A stretch of 64,000 bases of DNA from Streptomyces sp. CB02959 (GCF_002803155.1 NZ_NNBP01000003.1:310001-374000), one strand, 5' to 3'; counted from the first letter of the stretch, positions 8,844 to 21,795 are shown. The notes: generated by a model from the letters alone, not told the origin. Numbers and translations are program-made.

Positions 8844-8884
8844 AAAAAGCAGCGGCCCGGCCGGAGAAATCTCCGGCCGGGCCG
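8844..8884 (-). terminator. Terminator of tRNA-Ile
   Basis: Perfect 15-bp arms (8853-8867 and 8870-8884) are followed on the minus strand by GCTGCTTTTT. It lies 9 bases past the 3' end of the tRNA. Confidence 0.85.
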
Positions 8885-8893
8885 TGTGTGCGG

Positions 8894-8967
8894 TGCGGCT
8901 ACCAGGACTTGAACCTGGGGCCTCTTCCTTATCAGGGAAGCGCTCTAACCGTCTGAGCTATAGCCGC
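8894..8967 (-). tRNA. tRNA-Ile (anticodon GAT)
   Basis: A 74-base tRNA on the minus strand. The acceptor is GCGGCTA paired with TAGCCGC plus discriminator A, the D arm contains AGCTCAGACGGTTAGAGC, the anticodon loop CTGATAA gives GAT, and the T arm contains GGTTCAAGTCC. CCA is not encoded. Its place after gyrA-DUF3566 matches other Streptomyces. Confidence 0.97.
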
Positions 8968-9002
8968 TCGTTCGCTGCACCAGAAGATTAGCGCACTTCA
9001 GA

Positions 9003-9041
9003 GGCGTTCCCAAAATCGGTTCCCGAAGCCTTGGGAACGCC
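9003..9041 (-). terminator. Hairpin after the gyrBA-DUF3566 transcript
   Basis: Arms of 11 bp (9003-9013 and 9031-9041) lie 25 bases past the DUF3566 stop. No T-tract follows. Confidence 0.55.
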
Positions 9042-9065
9042 CGGCGCCGCGCCCCTCGGGAGCGC

Positions 9066-9779
9066 TCACTCGTCCTCCGCGAGCGTCAGCTCCACACCGC
9101 CCACGAAGCCCGCGGACAGGTTGTAGATGAAGGAACCGAGGGTGGCCAGCGCGGTCGCCAGCACCACGTCGATCACCGCGATGACCGAGGTGAACAGCAG
9201 CACCCGCGGCAGCGAGAGGAACGTCTGCAGATCGAAGCCACCGCCCTCGGCGGAGCCGGTCGCCTCGCTGATCGTCTTGCCGACGGTGGAGAAGACGCCC
9301 ATCGCGTCCATCACCATCCACAGGACCGCCACCGCCACCACCGTGCAGATGCCCAGCGCGATGGACAGCAGGAAGCTCACCTTCATCACCGACCAGGGGT
9401 CGGTACGCGCCACCCGGAGCCGGGCCTTACGCGTCCGCGGGGCCGTGCTGGCGCCCGTACGCGGCTTGCGCACGGCCTGCCCGGCTCCGGTCTCCCCGCT
9501 GTCCGTGCGGTACGCCTGGGGCGGCTGGTACGGCTGCTGAGCGCCGCCCTGCGGCTGCCCCTGGCCGCCGCCCCGGCTCTGCTGCTGGGGTTGCGGCTGG
9601 GGCTGAGGTTGCGGCTGTCGGCTGTTGGTCACGGTTCCCCCCTCATGGGCGCCCTCGTCCCGGGTGCCGTCGGACGCGACGGAGCCACGGGCGCTGCGCC
9701 CCTTCTCGGTTGCGGGTTCCGCCGCGGAGTCCGATGCGACTCCCGCTCCACCCGTTGCAGCGCCCGTGGCTCCACTCAC
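9066..9779 (-). CDS. DUF3566 membrane protein
   Basis: A 237-residue protein. The first ~115 residues are a low-complexity, Gln/Pro/Gly-rich cytoplasmic tail with a run of PQ repeats. The DUF3566 domain follows, with two hydrophobic segments at about 135-155 and 195-220. The GTG start at 9779 has GGAG just upstream and lies 15 bases after the gyrA stop, so it is the last gene of the gyrB-gyrA transcript. DUF3566 proteins commonly sit downstream of gyrA in actinobacteria. The function is unknown. Confidence 0.9.
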   Translation of the reverse strand: MSGATGAATGGAGVASDSAAEPATEKGRSARGSVASDGTRDEGAHEGGTVTNSRQPQPQPQPQPQQQSRGGGQGQPQGGAQQPYQPPQAYRTDSGETGAGQAVRKPRTGASTAPRTRKARLRVARTDPWSVMKVSFLLSIALGICTVVAVAVLWMVMDAMGVFSTVGKTISEATGSAEGGGFDLQTFLSLPRVLLFTSVIAVIDVVLATALATLGSFIYNLSAGFVGGVELTLAEDE

Positions 9780-9794
9780 GACCTACTCCTCGTG

Positions 9795-12419
9795 CTACTC
9801 CGCCGCGGGCTGCTCGCCCTCGACTGCGGTGGACCCGGACTCCTCGGCCACGCCGGTCTCCTCGGGCCCGTCGGGCCCGTCGACCTCCTCGGCCTCACGG
9901 CCGGCCTCGGCGTTGCGCGCGATACCGACGACGGCATCCCGCTTGCCCAGGTTGATCAGTTGGACGCCCATGGTGTCACGGCCGGTCTCGCGGACCTCGT
10001 TGACCCGCGTTCGGATCACGCCACCGCCGAGCGTGATCGCGAGGATCTCGTCGGTCTCCTCGACGACCAGCGCCCCGACCAGCGAACCCCGGTCCTCGAC
10101 GATCTTGGCGGCCTTGATGCCCAGGCCGCCGCGGCCCTGGACACGGTACTCGTCCACCGCGGTGCGCTTGGCGTAGCCGCCGTCGGTCGCGGTGAAGACG
10201 AAGGTGCCCTCCCGGACCACGTTCAGCGACAGCAGCTCGTCGCCCTCGCGGAAGCTCATGCCCTTCACACCGGAGGTGGCACGGCCCATCGGGCGCAGCG
10301 CCTCGTCGGTCGCGGTGAACCGGATCGACTGGGCCTTCCTGCTGATCAGCAGCAGGTCGTCGGTCTCCGAGACCAGCTCGGCGCCGATCAGCTCGTCGTC
10401 CGTGCCGTCCTCGCGCTCGCGCAGGTTGATCGCGATCACACCGCCGGAGCGGGGCGAGTCGTAGTCCTTGAGCGGGGTCTTCTTCACCAGACCGCCCTTG
10501 GTGGCGAGGACGAGGTAGGGCGCCGCCTCGTAGTCGCGGATCGCCAGGATCTGCGCGATCTGCTCGTCCGGCTGGAAGGCCAGGAGGTTGGCCACGTGCT
10601 GGCCCCGCGCGTCCCGTCCGGCGTCCGGGAGTTCGTAGGCCTTGGCGCGGTAGACCCGGCCCTTGTTGGTGAAGAACAGCAGCCAGTGGTGGGTGGTGGA
10701 GACGAAGAAGTGGTCGACGATGTCGTCTTCCTTGAGCTTGGCGCCCCGTACGCCCTTGCCGCCGCGCTTCTGCGAGCGGTAGTCGTCGGTCTTCGTCCGC
10801 TTCACGTAGCCGCCACGGGTGATGGTGACGACGATGTCCTCTTCGGCGATCAGGTCCTCGATGGACATGTCGCCCTCGAAGGGCACCAGCTTGCTGCGCC
10901 GGTCGTCGCCGAACTTCTCGACGATCGCGGCCAGTTCCTCGCTGATGATCTGGCGCTGCCGCTCGGGGGAGGCCAGGATCGCGTTGTACTCGCTGATCTT
11001 GCGCTGGAGCTCGTCGTGCTCGGCGGTGATCTTCTGGCGCTCCAGGGCGGCCAGCCGGCGGAGCTGCATCTCCAGGATCGCGTTGGCCTGGATCTCGTCG
11101 ATCTGCAGCAGGCCCATCAGGCCCTCGCGGGCCACGTCGACCGTCTCGCTGCGCCGGATCAGCGCGATGACCTCGTCGATGGCGTCCAGTGCCTTGAGCA
11201 GACCGCGCAGGATGTGGGCCCGCTCCTCGGCCTTGCGCAGCCGGAACTTCGTCCGGCGGACGATGACCTCGACCTGGTGCGTGACCCAGTTCCGGATGAA
11301 GGCGTCCAGGGACAGGGTGCGCGGCACGCCGTCGACCAGCGCGAGCATGTTCGCGCCGAAGTTGGTCTGCAGATCGGTGTGCTTGTAGAGGTTGTTGAGG
11401 ACGACCTTGGCGACCGCGTCCCGCTTGAGGACGATGACCAGCCGCTGGCCGGTGCGCGAGGAGGTCTCGTCGCGGACGTCCGCGATGCCGCCGATCCTGC
11501 CGTCCTTGACCAGGTCGGCGATCTTCTGCGCGAGGTTGTCCGGGTTGACCTGGTACGGGAGTTCGGTCACCACCAGGCACTGGCGGTTCTGGATCTCCTC
11601 GACCTCGACGACCGCGCGCATCGTGATGGAGCCGCGGCCGGTGCGGTACGCCTCCTCGATGCCCTTGCGGCCCACCACCAGCGCGCCGGTGGGGAAGTCG
11701 GGGCCCTTGATCCGCTCGATCAGCGCGTCCAGCAGCTCCTCGCTGGACGCCTCCGGGTGGGCCAGCGCCCACTGCGCGCCCTCGGCGACCTCGCGGAGGT
11801 TGTGCGGCAGGATGTTGGTGGCCATGCCGACCGCGATGCCGGCCGAGCCGTTGATCAGCAGGTTCGGGAAGCGGGACGGCAGGACCGTCGGCTCCTGGTT
11901 GCGGCCGTCGTAGTTGTCCTGGAAGTCGACGGTCTCCTCGTCGATGTCCCGGAGCATCTCCATCGACAGCGGCGCCATCTTGCACTCGGTGTACCGCATG
12001 GCGGCGGCCGGGTCGTTGCCCGGGGAGCCGAAGTTGCCGTTGGAGTCGACCAGCGGCATCCGCATCGACCACGGCTGCGCGAGGCGGACCAGCGCGTCGT
12101 AGATGGAGGTGTCACCGTGCGGGTGGTACGTACCCATGACGTCGCCGACGACGCGGGCGCACTTGTAGAAGCCCTTCTCGGGGCGGTAGCCGCCGTCGTA
12201 CATCGCGTAGAGCACGCGGCGGTGCACCGGCTTGAGGCCGTCGCGGACGTCGGGCAGCGCACGCGAGACGATGACGGACATCGCGTAGTCGAGGTAGGAG
12301 CGCTGCATCTCCGTTTCGAGCCCGACGGGCTCTACGCGCATCCCGACACCGTCGATGGTGGCGGGCGCGCCCTCGGCGGTCACGCCGTCCGGGGTCACAG
12401 GGGGGTTCTCGTCGGCCAT
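9795..12419 (-). CDS. gyrA: DNA gyrase subunit A
   Basis: An 874-residue subunit that breaks and rejoins DNA in the A2B2 gyrase, which introduces negative supercoils. The active-site Tyr lies in [10 protein letters not shown]. The quinolone-pocket helix region reads [14 protein letters not shown]. The C-terminal wrapping domain has the GyrA box [10 protein letters not shown]. The acidic, Glu-rich tail (after about 845) is actinobacterial. The ATG at 12419 has AAGGA upstream, and the gene lies 50 bases after gyrB on the same transcript. Confidence 0.99.
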   Translation of the reverse strand: MADENPPVTPDGVTAEGAPATIDGVGMRVEPVGLETEMQRSYLDYAMSVIVSRALPDVRDGLKPVHRRVLYAMYDGGYRPEKGFYKCARVVGDVMGTYHPHGDTSIYDALVRLAQPWSMRMPLVDSNGNFGSPGNDPAAAMRYTECKMAPLSMEMLRDIDEETVDFQDNYDGRNQEPTVLPSRFPNLLINGSAGIAVGMATNILPHNLREVAEGAQWALAHPEASSEELLDALIERIKGPDFPTGALVVGRKGIEEAYRTGRGSITMRAVVEVEEIQNRQCLVVTELPYQVNPDNLAQKIADLVKDGRIGGIADVRDETSSRTGQRLVIVLKRDAVAKVVLNNLYKHTDLQTNFGANMLALVDGVPRTLSLDAFIRNWVTHQVEVIVRRTKFRLRKAEERAHILRGLLKALDAIDEVIALIRRSETVDVAREGLMGLLQIDEIQANAILEMQLRRLAALERQKITAEHDELQRKISEYNAILASPERQRQIISEELAAIVEKFGDDRRSKLVPFEGDMSIEDLIAEEDIVVTITRGGYVKRTKTDDYRSQKRGGKGVRGAKLKEDDIVDHFFVSTTHHWLLFFTNKGRVYRAKAYELPDAGRDARGQHVANLLAFQPDEQIAQILAIRDYEAAPYLVLATKGGLVKKTPLKDYDSPRSGGVIAINLREREDGTDDELIGAELVSETDDLLLISRKAQSIRFTATDEALRPMGRATSGVKGMSFREGDELLSLNVVREGTFVFTATDGGYAKRTAVDEYRVQGRGGLGIKAAKIVEDRGSLVGALVVEETDEILAITLGGGVIRTRVNEVRETGRDTMGVQLINLGKRDAVVGIARNAEAGREAEEVDGPDGPEETGVAEESGSTAVEGEQPAAE

Positions 12420-12469
12420 GGTGGTTCAAAGTCCTTTCGAGCTGCGGCTGGTGTGCGGGCCGACAGGGC

Positions 12470-14620
<2,151 letters not shown>

Positions 14621-14829
14621 CTACCGGTAGCGCTGACACTCATGGGGGTTTGCAGGCGCCTGAGTCGCCATGTGCCGCCCTGAACTGACGTCCGCCGACT
14701 CCCCATATACGAGAAGGGGGCCCAGGACGCCCACGCGGGCACTCAGCGCTTTGGCATGTCAACCGCCGGCTACCGTGAGCGGAGTCTCATGCGTCACACG
14801 TGTTTACAAGGTTCGTACGGGAGTGCGCT

Positions 14830-14843
14830 GTTTCACGTGAAAC
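14830..14843. other. parS: parS site
   Basis: Perfect GTTTCACGTGAAAC in the gyrB leader region, 51 bp from the next copy. These are the only two perfect sites on the gyr side of oriC. Confidence 0.93.
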
Positions 14844-14868
14844 AGCCTGCGACCAGCCGAGAAAGCGC

Positions 14869-14906
14869 GAGAGGGGCGGTGTTTCACGTGAAACACCGCC
14901 CCTCTC
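14869..14906 (-). terminator. 38-bp perfect palindrome with parS as its centre, after dciA
   Basis: Twelve symmetric bases on each side (14869-14880 and 14895-14906) extend the parS at 14881 into a perfect palindrome, 27 bases past the dciA stop. As RNA it would fold into a stem with parS at its tip, so it can act as the recF-dciA terminator as well as a ParB site. Confidence 0.6.
14881..14894. other. parS: parS site
   Basis: Perfect copy forming the centre of the 38-bp palindrome downstream of dciA. Confidence 0.93.
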
Positions 14907-14932
14907 CGGAATGCTCCGTCGCGCGGTCGCGG

Positions 14933-15466
14933 TCAGCCGTAGGTGTCGCCGGGGCCCTTGCTCCCCGGTGCCCGCAGCTGCCCGTACCGGCGCGCGGGAC
15001 CGCCGGGCCCCAGCACCTTGATCATCTTGACCGTGCCGTGGCCCAGATCGTCATTGAGGCGGGCCACCAGCTGAGGCGCCAGCAGCCGCAGCTGCGTCGC
15101 CCAGGCCGTCGAGTCGCACTGCACCGTCAGGACGCGGGCGTCCTCGTCGTACCGCTGCGGCTCGCAGTGCTGCGCCACCTCGGGCCCCACCATCTGCGGC
15201 CAGCGGCCCATCACCCCGCCGACGGCCGCCGGGGCCTCCCAGCCGCGCTCCGTGATGAGGCGGTTGATCGCGGCCCCCAGCGGCAGCGGGTCCCGGCCGT
15301 CCGCCCGCGCGCCCGAGCGCAGCCCACCGCGACGGGCCTGCTTCTTCTGCTGCGCGGCCGCACCCCGGGCGCGCGCCTGCTCCTTGGCGGCGACCAGCGC
15401 CTGGCGGGCCAGGTCCACGCCGGACAGCTCCGGCGTCTTGGGACGCTTCGGCTGGGGCTCGGTCAC
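14933..15466 (-). CDS. dciA: DciA (DUF721) replicative-helicase loader-like protein
   Basis: A 177-residue protein. Its C-terminal two thirds match DUF721/DciA ([20 protein letters not shown], then [20 protein letters not shown]). DciA proteins assist loading of the replicative helicase DnaB in bacteria that lack DnaC. The N-terminal 60 residues are basic, probably unstructured and DNA-binding. The GTG start at 15466 overlaps the recF stop (GTGA), so translation is coupled to recF. Position between recF and gyrB is standard for Streptomyces. Confidence 0.93.
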   Translation of the reverse strand: MTEPQPKRPKTPELSGVDLARQALVAAKEQARARGAAAQQKKQARRGGLRSGARADGRDPLPLGAAINRLITERGWEAPAAVGGVMGRWPQMVGPEVAQHCEPQRYDEDARVLTVQCDSTAWATQLRLLAPQLVARLNDDLGHGTVKMIKVLGPGGPARRYGQLRAPGSKGPGDTYG

Positions 15467-16599
15467 CGTTCCACCTTCTCCACGACGCCCCCGGAGACCG
15501 CATACCGCGCCCCGACCAGCACTCCCGGCACATCGTCGTCCACCGCCGCGGTCACCAGCACCTGCTCACCCGGTGCCACCAGCTCCGCCAGCCGCTCCCG
15601 GCGCCGCGCGTCCAGCTCCGCGAAGACATCGTCGAGAACGAGCACCGGCTCGTTGCCCTCGGCCCGCAGCAGCTCGTACGACGCCAGCCGCAGCGCCAGC
15701 GCGTACGACCAGGACTCGCCGTGGCTGGCATAGCCCTTCGCCGGCAACTGCCCCAGTTTCAGCAGCAGATCGTCGCGGTGCGGCCCGACCAGGGTCACCC
15801 CGCGCTCGATCTCGTTCTTGCGAGCCTCGCCCAGCGCCGCCACCAGCACGCCGTACAGCTCCTCGCGGTTCGAGGCGGCCGCCATGGCCTCGCCCGCGGA
15901 ACCGCGGTACTCCAGACCCAGCGGCCCACCGCCCGGCGCCAGCTGCTCGTACGCCTTGTCCGCCAGCGGCCGCAGCGTGGAGATCAAGTCGAGCCGCTGG
16001 GCCAGGAGTTCGGCCCCGGCGCGGGCCAGATGCTGGTCCCAGACGTCCAGCGTCGACAGGTCCATCTGCCGTCCGCCGTGGCGGCGGGCCAGCGCCGCCG
16101 TCTTCAGCAGGGTGTTGCGCTGCTTGAGGACGCGGTCGTAGTCCGCGCGCACGCCCGCCATCCGCGGCGAGCGGGCAGTGATCAGTTCGTCGAGGAACCG
16201 CCGGCGCTCACCAGGGTCGCCCTTGACCAGCGCCAGGTCCTCGGGCGCGAACAGCACCGTCCGGACGATCCCCAGTACGTCGCGCGGTCTGACCTGCGAC
16301 GATCTGTTGATCCGGGCGCGGTTGGCCTTGCCCGGATTGAGCTCCAGCTCCACCAGCTGCTGCCGTTCGCCCTGGACGACGGCGGCCCGGATGATCGCCC
16401 GGTCCGCGCCCATCCGCACCAGCGGCGCGTCCGAGGAGACCCGGTGGCTGCCGAGCGTGGCGAGGTAGCCGACCGCCTCGACCAGATTCGTCTTGCCCTG
16501 CCCGTTGGGGCCCACGAACGCCGTGACGCCCGGGTCGAGCGGGACCTCGACCCGGGCGTACGAGCGGAAGTCGGCGAGTGACAGATGCGATACGTGCAT
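15463..16599 (-). CDS. recF: RecF recombination/repair ATPase
   Basis: A 378-residue SMC-like ATPase that helps load RecA at single-strand gaps. It shows Walker [10 protein letters not shown] (about 30-38), the signature region LVGPHRDDL, and Walker [14 protein letters not shown] start it at ATG 16599 ([14 protein letters not shown]), the normal RecF N-terminus; the frame stays open a further 69 bases upstream but without similarity. It lies 40 bases after gnd and overlaps dciA. Confidence 0.98.
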   Translation of the reverse strand: MHVSHLSLADFRSYARVEVPLDPGVTAFVGPNGQGKTNLVEAVGYLATLGSHRVSSDAPLVRMGADRAIIRAAVVQGERQQLVELELNPGKANRARINRSSQVRPRDVLGIVRTVLFAPEDLALVKGDPGERRRFLDELITARSPRMAGVRADYDRVLKQRNTLLKTAALARRHGGRQMDLSTLDVWDQHLARAGAELLAQRLDLISTLRPLADKAYEQLAPGGGPLGLEYRGSAGEAMAAASNREELYGVLVAALGEARKNEIERGVTLVGPHRDDLLLKLGQLPAKGYASHGESWSYALALRLASYELLRAEGNEPVLVLDDVFAELDARRRERLAELVAPGEQVLVTAAVDDDVPGVLVGARYAVSGGVVEKVER

Positions 16600-16639
16600 G
16601 GCTGGGCGCCGACCTCCCCGGCTGCTGAGCTGGTTGTGC

Positions 16640-17518
16640 TTACTTCTTGTTCTCGACCGCGTGGCCACCGAACTGGTTGCGCAGCGCGGCGATCATCTTC
16701 ATCTGCGGGGAGTCGTCCTGGCGGGACGAGAAGCGCGCGAAGAGCGACGCCGTGATCGCCGGCAGCGGCACGGCGTTGTCGATCGCGGCCTCGACCGTCC
16801 AGCGGCCCTCGCCGGAGTCCTCGGCGTAGCCCCGCAGCTTGTCCAGGTGCTCGTCGTCGTCGAGGGCGTTGACCGCCAGGTCCAGCAGCCAGGAACGGAT
16901 GACCGTGCCCTCCTGCCAGGACCGGAAGACCTCTCGCACGTCGGTGACCGAGTCGACCTTCTCCAGCAGCTCCCAGCCCTCGGCGTAGGCCTGCATCATC
17001 GCGTACTCGATGCCGTTGTGGACCATCTTCGCGAAGTGGCCCGCGCCCACCTTGCCGGCGTGCACGGAGCCGAACTCGCCCTCCGGCTTGAGAGCATCGA
17101 AGACCGGCTGCACCTTGGCGACGTCCTCCGCGGCACCGCCGTACATCAGCGCGTAGCCGTTCTCCAGGCCCCAGACGCCGCCGGAGACGCCGCAGTCCAC
17201 GAAGCCGATGCCCTTGGCAGCCAGCTCCTCGGCGTGCTTCTCGTCCTCGGTCCAGCGGGAGTTGCCGCCGTCGACGACGAGGTCGCCGGGCGAGAGCAGC
17301 TCGGCCAGCTCGTCGATCGTCGACTGGGTGGCGGCGCCGGCGGGCACCATGACCCAGACCACCCGCGGACCCTTGAGGCTGTCCACAAGCGCCTTGAGGC
17401 TGTCCACATCGGCCAGGTCGGGGTTGCGGTCGTATCCGATGACGGTGTGGCCGGCGCGGCGAATGCGCTCGCGCATGTTGCCGCCCATCTTGCCGAGACC
17501 GACGAGACCGAGCTCCAT
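16640..17518 (-). CDS. gnd: 6-phosphogluconate dehydrogenase, short (decarboxylating-like) form
   Basis: A 292-residue enzyme of the short Gnd class, against about 470 residues for the E. coli form. It oxidises and decarboxylates 6-phosphogluconate to ribulose-5-phosphate. The N-terminal Rossmann motif is [12 protein letters not shown], the substrate loop is DGGNSRW, and the catalytic region is [16 protein letters not shown] 17518 begins the Rossmann fold directly. The gene sits between dnaN and recF, as in other Streptomyces, an unusual place for a sugar-phosphate enzyme. A 17-bp direct repeat inside it carries near-DnaA-box sequence. Confidence 0.96.
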   Translation of the reverse strand: MELGLVGLGKMGGNMRERIRRAGHTVIGYDRNPDLADVDSLKALVDSLKGPRVVWVMVPAGAATQSTIDELAELLSPGDLVVDGGNSRWTEDEKHAEELAAKGIGFVDCGVSGGVWGLENGYALMYGGAAEDVAKVQPVFDALKPEGEFGSVHAGKVGAGHFAKMVHNGIEYAMMQAYAEGWELLEKVDSVTDVREVFRSWQEGTVIRSWLLDLAVNALDDDEHLDKLRGYAEDSGEGRWTVEAAIDNAVPLPAITASLFARFSSRQDDSPQMKMIAALRNQFGGHAVENKK

Positions 17519-17638
17519 CACAGACCCTCTTTGCACATAGTCGTTGCTGTTCGTACCCGAGTCCGAGCCTACGCCCGAGGTCCCGTGCACAGCTGTGGGC
17601 TCAGCCGCTCATCAGGGCCTGTCAGTCAGTCACCGCAA

Positions 17639-17663
17639 GGGCCCCGGCACACGGCCGGGGCCC
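17639..17663 (-). terminator. Hairpin after dnaN
   Basis: Perfect 10-bp GC arms (17639-17648 and 17654-17663) lie 27 bases past the dnaN stop. No T-tract follows, so termination may be partial before gnd. Confidence 0.6.
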
Positions 17664-17690
17664 GATCGGTACGAAAGCCGTCCGGTCGCG

Positions 17691-18821
17691 TCAGCCCGAG
17701 AGGCGGACCGGCATGATCAGGTACTTGTAGGCGGCGTCGGCCTCGGCGTCCTTGGCCGCGCGGCCGCTGAGCAGCGCAGGCTTGGTCGACGTGGTGAACG
17801 ACAGCTGCGCCACCGGGGAGTCGATGGCCGACAGGCCCTCCAGCAGGAAGCCCGGGTTGAAGGCGATCGAGATGTCGTCGCCGTCCAGGTCGGCGTCGAC
17901 CCTTTCCACAGCCTGTGCATCGTCGCTGGAGCCGGCCTCCAGGATCAGCACGCCCTGCTCGAAGCTCAGCCGCACCGGGGTGTTCCGCTCGGCGACCAGC
18001 GCCACACGCTTGACGGCCTCGACGAAGGGGGCGGTCTCGATCACCGCGACGGAGTTGAACTCGGTCGGGAAGAGCGTCCGGTACTTCGGCAGGTCGCCCT
18101 CGAGCAGGCGGGTCGTGGTCCGCCGGCCGGCGCCCTCGAAACCGATCAGGCCCTCGCCCTGCCCGGAGCCGGACAGCGCCAGAGTGACGGTGTCGCCGCT
18201 GCTCAGGGACTTGGCGGTGTCCAGCAGCGTCTTGGCCGGGACCAGCGCGACCGCGGAGGTGTCGGGGCTCTCCGGCTTCCACAGGAACTCGCGGACCGCG
18301 AAGCGGTAGCGGTCGGTGGAGGCCAGGGTGACGGTGTCGCCCTCGATCTCGATCCGCACACCGGTGAGCACCGGGAGCGTGTCGTCGCGGCCGGCGGCGA
18401 TGGCCACCTGGGCGGCGGCGGCCGCGAAGACCTCGGCGGAGACGGTGCCGGTGGCGGTGGGCATCGCCGGCAGGGACGGGTACTCCTCCACAGGCAGGGT
18501 GTGGAGGGTGAAGCGGGAGGAGCCGCAGACCACGGTCACCCGTACACCGTCGGTGGAAATCTCCACCGGGCGGTTGGGGAGCGCACGGCAGATGTCGGCG
18601 AGCAGCCGGCCGGAGACGAGGACGGTGCCCTCTTCCTCCACATCGGCTTCCACCGAGACCCGCGCCGAGACCTCGTAGTCGAAGCCCGAGAGGCTCAGGG
18701 TGCCGTTGTCCGCCTTCAGCAGCAGGCCCGCGAGGACGGGCACCGGCGGACGGGCCGGGAGGCTCTTGGCCGCCCAGGCCACTGCCTCCGCGAGTACATC
18801 GCGCTCCACCCGGATCTTCAC
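17691..18821 (-). CDS. dnaN: DNA polymerase III beta subunit (sliding clamp)
   Basis: A 376-residue clamp of normal length with three repeated clamp domains. Recognisable stretches are LASTDRYRFAVRE in domain 2, GDLPKYRTLFP at the domain 2/3 junction, and the C-terminal YKYLIMPVRLSG. It starts at GTG 18821 (VKIRVERDVLAEAVAW), preceded by AGGAGG at the correct distance. It follows oriC directly, in the order dnaA-oriC-dnaN. Confidence 0.99.
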   Translation of the reverse strand: MKIRVERDVLAEAVAWAAKSLPARPPVPVLAGLLLKADNGTLSLSGFDYEVSARVSVEADVEEEGTVLVSGRLLADICRALPNRPVEISTDGVRVTVVCGSSRFTLHTLPVEEYPSLPAMPTATGTVSAEVFAAAAAQVAIAAGRDDTLPVLTGVRIEIEGDTVTLASTDRYRFAVREFLWKPESPDTSAVALVPAKTLLDTAKSLSSGDTVTLALSGSGQGEGLIGFEGAGRRTTTRLLEGDLPKYRTLFPTEFNSVAVIETAPFVEAVKRVALVAERNTPVRLSFEQGVLILEAGSSDDAQAVERVDADLDGDDISIAFNPGFLLEGLSAIDSPVAQLSFTTSTKPALLSGRAAKDAEADAAYKYLIMPVRLSG

Positions 18822-19732
18822 CGGAAACCGCCTCCTGCTGTTGCTGGCTCTCGCCCTGCTGGCTCTTCGTCGTCGGCTGAGTTGCCGGAGACCAGTCTGA
18901 CGCACGCCGCCGACAGTCGGTGCGGCTCGGGGTCAAGTCGACTCGACCGGGGCGGCGGGCTCCGGAGGCGAGTTGTGCACAGGCCCCGATTCGAAGCGCA
19001 TTCCCCGGTAGATATCCGTGGTCGTAGTAGTAGGCCCTGTGGAAACCGTGGACAACTGCCTTTGCGCAGGTCAGCGTCGATTTTTTGTCCACTGCCCCTG
19101 TGGGTGGAAGCGGTGGATAAGCGGGCCTGGCTGTGGACCGCGCGAAGTTCTGCACACCCCATGCACAGGGCTGGGCTACTTCTCCCCAGTGCCATCCCCA
19201 GGATTACCCACGTTCCCCACAGCCCAACCCACCACCTTGGTGTGACCGCTTTCACTCGGCGCGGTGAGGGCGGGTGTTGCGTTGCCGAACAGTGGACAGC
19301 GGTGTGGAGAAGCCGGGGATCACTGGGGACAACGGCGCTTCACCTGTGGGCAGCCGGTGGACAAGTTCTCGACAGCCCTGTGGATGAATCCTTTGTCCAC
19401 AGCCTGTGGATTGTGGTTGGCCACAATTCCACACGCGGTTGACCTCGTCCGATGGTCCGTCAGCAGACCGGCCTGTGGATCCCACAGGGATAACTTTCCT
19501 CTCCCCAGGTTGTGGACGGAAGATTCTTGCCCAATCTGTGGAGAGAGGCCGTGACCTCGCCAGGAATCGAACAGAGCCGGCGCGCTCCACAGGTTTGGGA
19601 GGGCGGCGGACAGTGCGGACGACCCGACCACCGGCCTGTGAACCGCCCCGCAATCCGCTCCGCGACGGCTCCGCGCGGTCCGCGGACGCGCCGTAGGCCC
19701 TCCACGGACGCCTCGCCGGCCCCCTACGCCGA
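18822..19732. other. oriC: Chromosomal replication origin oriC
   Basis: This 911-bp non-coding stretch between dnaN and dnaA is packed with DnaA-box-like 9-mers. The clearest is TTGTCCACA at 19393-19401. Near matches, in either orientation, start at 19047, 19085, 19112, 19132, 19291, 19303, 19324, 19356, 19379, 19405, 19474, 19511 and 19537, with a weaker one at 18973. Most differ from TTGTCCACA at one or two bases. Density is highest from 19290 to 19545, and both orientations occur, as in known Streptomyces origins, which use many low-affinity boxes and lack an obvious AT-rich unwinding element. A short T-run at 19081 abuts a box. Confidence 0.95.
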
Positions 19733-19765
19733 AGGGCGCCCCGGGAGCGGATCCCGGGGCGCCCT
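19733..19765 (-). terminator. Terminator of dnaA
   Basis: Perfect 14-bp arms (19733-19746 and 19752-19765) with a 5-base loop lie 33 bases past the dnaA stop and separate dnaA transcription from oriC. Confidence 0.75.
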
Positions 19766-19797
19766 GGTGGCGGTGGCGGCCGGCGGCAGGCCGCCCG

Positions 19798-21681
19798 TCA
19801 GCCGTTCTTGATGCGGTTGGTCAGCTCGGTGACCTGGTTGTAGATGGAGCGCCGCTCGGCCATCAGCGCGCGGATCTTGCGGTCGGCGTGCATGACGGTG
19901 GTGTGGTCGCGGCCGCCGAACTGCGCGCCGATCTTCGGCAGCGAGAGATCGGTGAGCTCCCGGCACAGGTACATCGCGATCTGGCGGGCCGTCACCAGCA
20001 CCCGGCTGCGCGAGGAGCCGCACAGGTCGTCCACCGTCAGCCCGAAGTAGTCGGCGGTCGAAGCCATGATCGCGGGCGCGGTGATCTCCGGCGCGGAGTC
20101 CTCGCCGCCGGGGATCAGGTCCTTCAGCACGATCTCGGTGAGCCCCAGGTCCACCGGCTGCCGGTTGAGCGACGCGAACGCGGTGACCCGGATCAGCGCG
20201 CCCTCCAACTCGCGGATGTTGCGCGAGATCCGGGACGCGATGAACTCCAGCACCTCCGGCGGCGCGTTCAGCTGCTCCTGCACCGCCTTCTTGCGGAGGA
20301 TCGCGATCCGGGTCTCCAGCTCCGGCGGCTGGACGTCCGTGATCAACCCCCACTCGAAGCGGTTGCGCAGCCGGTCCTCCAGGGTGACCAGCTGCTTCGG
20401 CGGCCGGTCACTGGAGAGCACGATCTGCTTGTTCGCGTTGTGCAGCGTGTTGAAGGTGTGGAAGAACTCCTCCTGCGTCGACTCCTTGCTCGCCAGGAAC
20501 TGGATGTCGTCGACGAGCAGGATGTCCATGTCCCGGTAGCGCTTGCGGAACGCGTCCGCCTTGCCGTCGCGGATGGAGTTGATGAACTCGTTGGTGAACT
20601 CCTCGGAGCTCACGTACCGCACCCGGGTGCCGGGATAGAGGCTGCGGGCGTAGTGCCCGATGGCGTGCAGCAGGTGGGTCTTGCCCAGACCCGACTCCCC
20701 GTAGATGAAGAGCGGGTTGTACGCCTTGGCCGGTGCCTCGGCGACCGCGACCGCCGCGGCGTGCGCGAAGCGGTTGGAGGCGCCGATGACGAAGGTGTCG
20801 AAGAGGTACTTCGGGTTCAGCCGCGCGGTCGGTTCGCCGGGGCCGGTCGCCGGTGCGGGCTGCGCGGCGAGCGGACCGGGGGCGCCACTGGGCGCCGGCA
20901 GCGGGGATCCGGGACCGCCCGGCCGGCCACCGGGACCGAGGGGCGGAAGCTCGGGGAGCTCGCGGCGCGACTGGTCGTACGGGGAGCGCGGACCGTCCGA
21001 GGGCCGTGGCCCGCCGCGGTCGGGCCCCTGCGCGCGGTAGTCGTTCTGGTGCTGCTGGAGATGGGAAGGCGGTGAGGCGCCGTACGGCTCGCGCCACTGC
21101 TCCGTGGACGACTCGCGGTCGGGGTAGCCGCTGAGGTGCTGCTGCTGCCAGCCGTACTCCTCGCGCGGGCCGACCGCGTCGGTGCGGGAGTGCTGCGGCC
21201 ACGCCCCGGGCTCGTGCCGGGGCTGTGAGTAGTCGGGGTACGCGGGGCGGACGCTGGGCAGGTCGTCGCCCTGGTGCCCGTAGCCCTGGCGGGAGTCGTG
21301 CCGCCCGTCGTAGCCGTCGTACGCGTCGTGCTGCCCGGGCTGGTGCTGGGCCGGCGGGTGCTGGGCGTGGTGCTGCGGCGGCGCGGGCGGCTGGGCCGGG
21401 GGCTCCTCGGAGGAGTCGTCGACGGTGATCGCGATCCGGATCGGCCGGCCACACTCGTGGCTGAGGGCCTCCCCGATCAGCGGCGCCAGCCGGCCTTCGA
21501 GCACGCCCTTGGCGAACTCGTTGGGTACGGCGAGCAGTGCGGTGTCCGCGACCAGCGCCAGGGGCTGGGTCCGCTTGAGCCAGTCCTGGTCCTTGGGCTT
21601 CAGGCCGTCGGCCTCGGCCCGCAGGAGGTGATCGAGTACACGTGGCCACACTGCGGCAAGATCGGCAGGTACATCAGCCAC
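19798..21681 (-). CDS. dnaA: Chromosomal replication initiator DnaA
   Basis: A 627-residue AAA+ initiator. Domain I (about 1-90) begins [15 protein letters not shown]. Domain II is very long (about 90-285), low-complexity and rich in Gln, Pro, His and Gly, as in Streptomyces; E. coli DnaA is only 467 residues. Walker A is GESGLGKTH, Walker B is LLVDDIQFL, and the domain IV signature DHTTVMHA binds DnaA boxes. The GTG at 21681 follows a GAGAGAG stretch. A perfect DnaA box lies about 106 bases upstream, consistent with autoregulation. Confidence 0.99.
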   Translation of the reverse strand: MADVPADLAAVWPRVLDHLLRAEADGLKPKDQDWLKRTQPLALVADTALLAVPNEFAKGVLEGRLAPLIGEALSHECGRPIRIAITVDDSSEEPPAQPPAPPQHHAQHPPAQHQPGQHDAYDGYDGRHDSRQGYGHQGDDLPSVRPAYPDYSQPRHEPGAWPQHSRTDAVGPREEYGWQQQHLSGYPDRESSTEQWREPYGASPPSHLQQHQNDYRAQGPDRGGPRPSDGPRSPYDQSRRELPELPPLGPGGRPGGPGSPLPAPSGAPGPLAAQPAPATGPGEPTARLNPKYLFDTFVIGASNRFAHAAAVAVAEAPAKAYNPLFIYGESGLGKTHLLHAIGHYARSLYPGTRVRYVSSEEFTNEFINSIRDGKADAFRKRYRDMDILLVDDIQFLASKESTQEEFFHTFNTLHNANKQIVLSSDRPPKQLVTLEDRLRNRFEWGLITDVQPPELETRIAILRKKAVQEQLNAPPEVLEFIASRISRNIRELEGALIRVTAFASLNRQPVDLGLTEIVLKDLIPGGEDSAPEITAPAIMASTADYFGLTVDDLCGSSRSRVLVTARQIAMYLCRELTDLSLPKIGAQFGGRDHTTVMHADRKIRALMAERRSIYNQVTELTNRIKNG

Positions 21682-21786
21682 AGGGCACGCTCTCTCACAG
21701 TCCCACGAATGTGTGATTCTCAGGACGGGCGGGAAGGAATTGGAGTTCAGCCACGGTAGTCAGGGCGGGCCTGGGGATTCAAGTTG

Positions 21787-21795
21787 TTGTCCACA
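21787..21795 (+). promoter_or_regulatory. DnaA box in the dnaA promoter region
   Basis: Perfect TTGTCCACA 106 bp upstream of the dnaA start, isolated from the oriC cluster, so a role in dnaA autoregulation is more likely than a role in unwinding. Confidence 0.75.
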
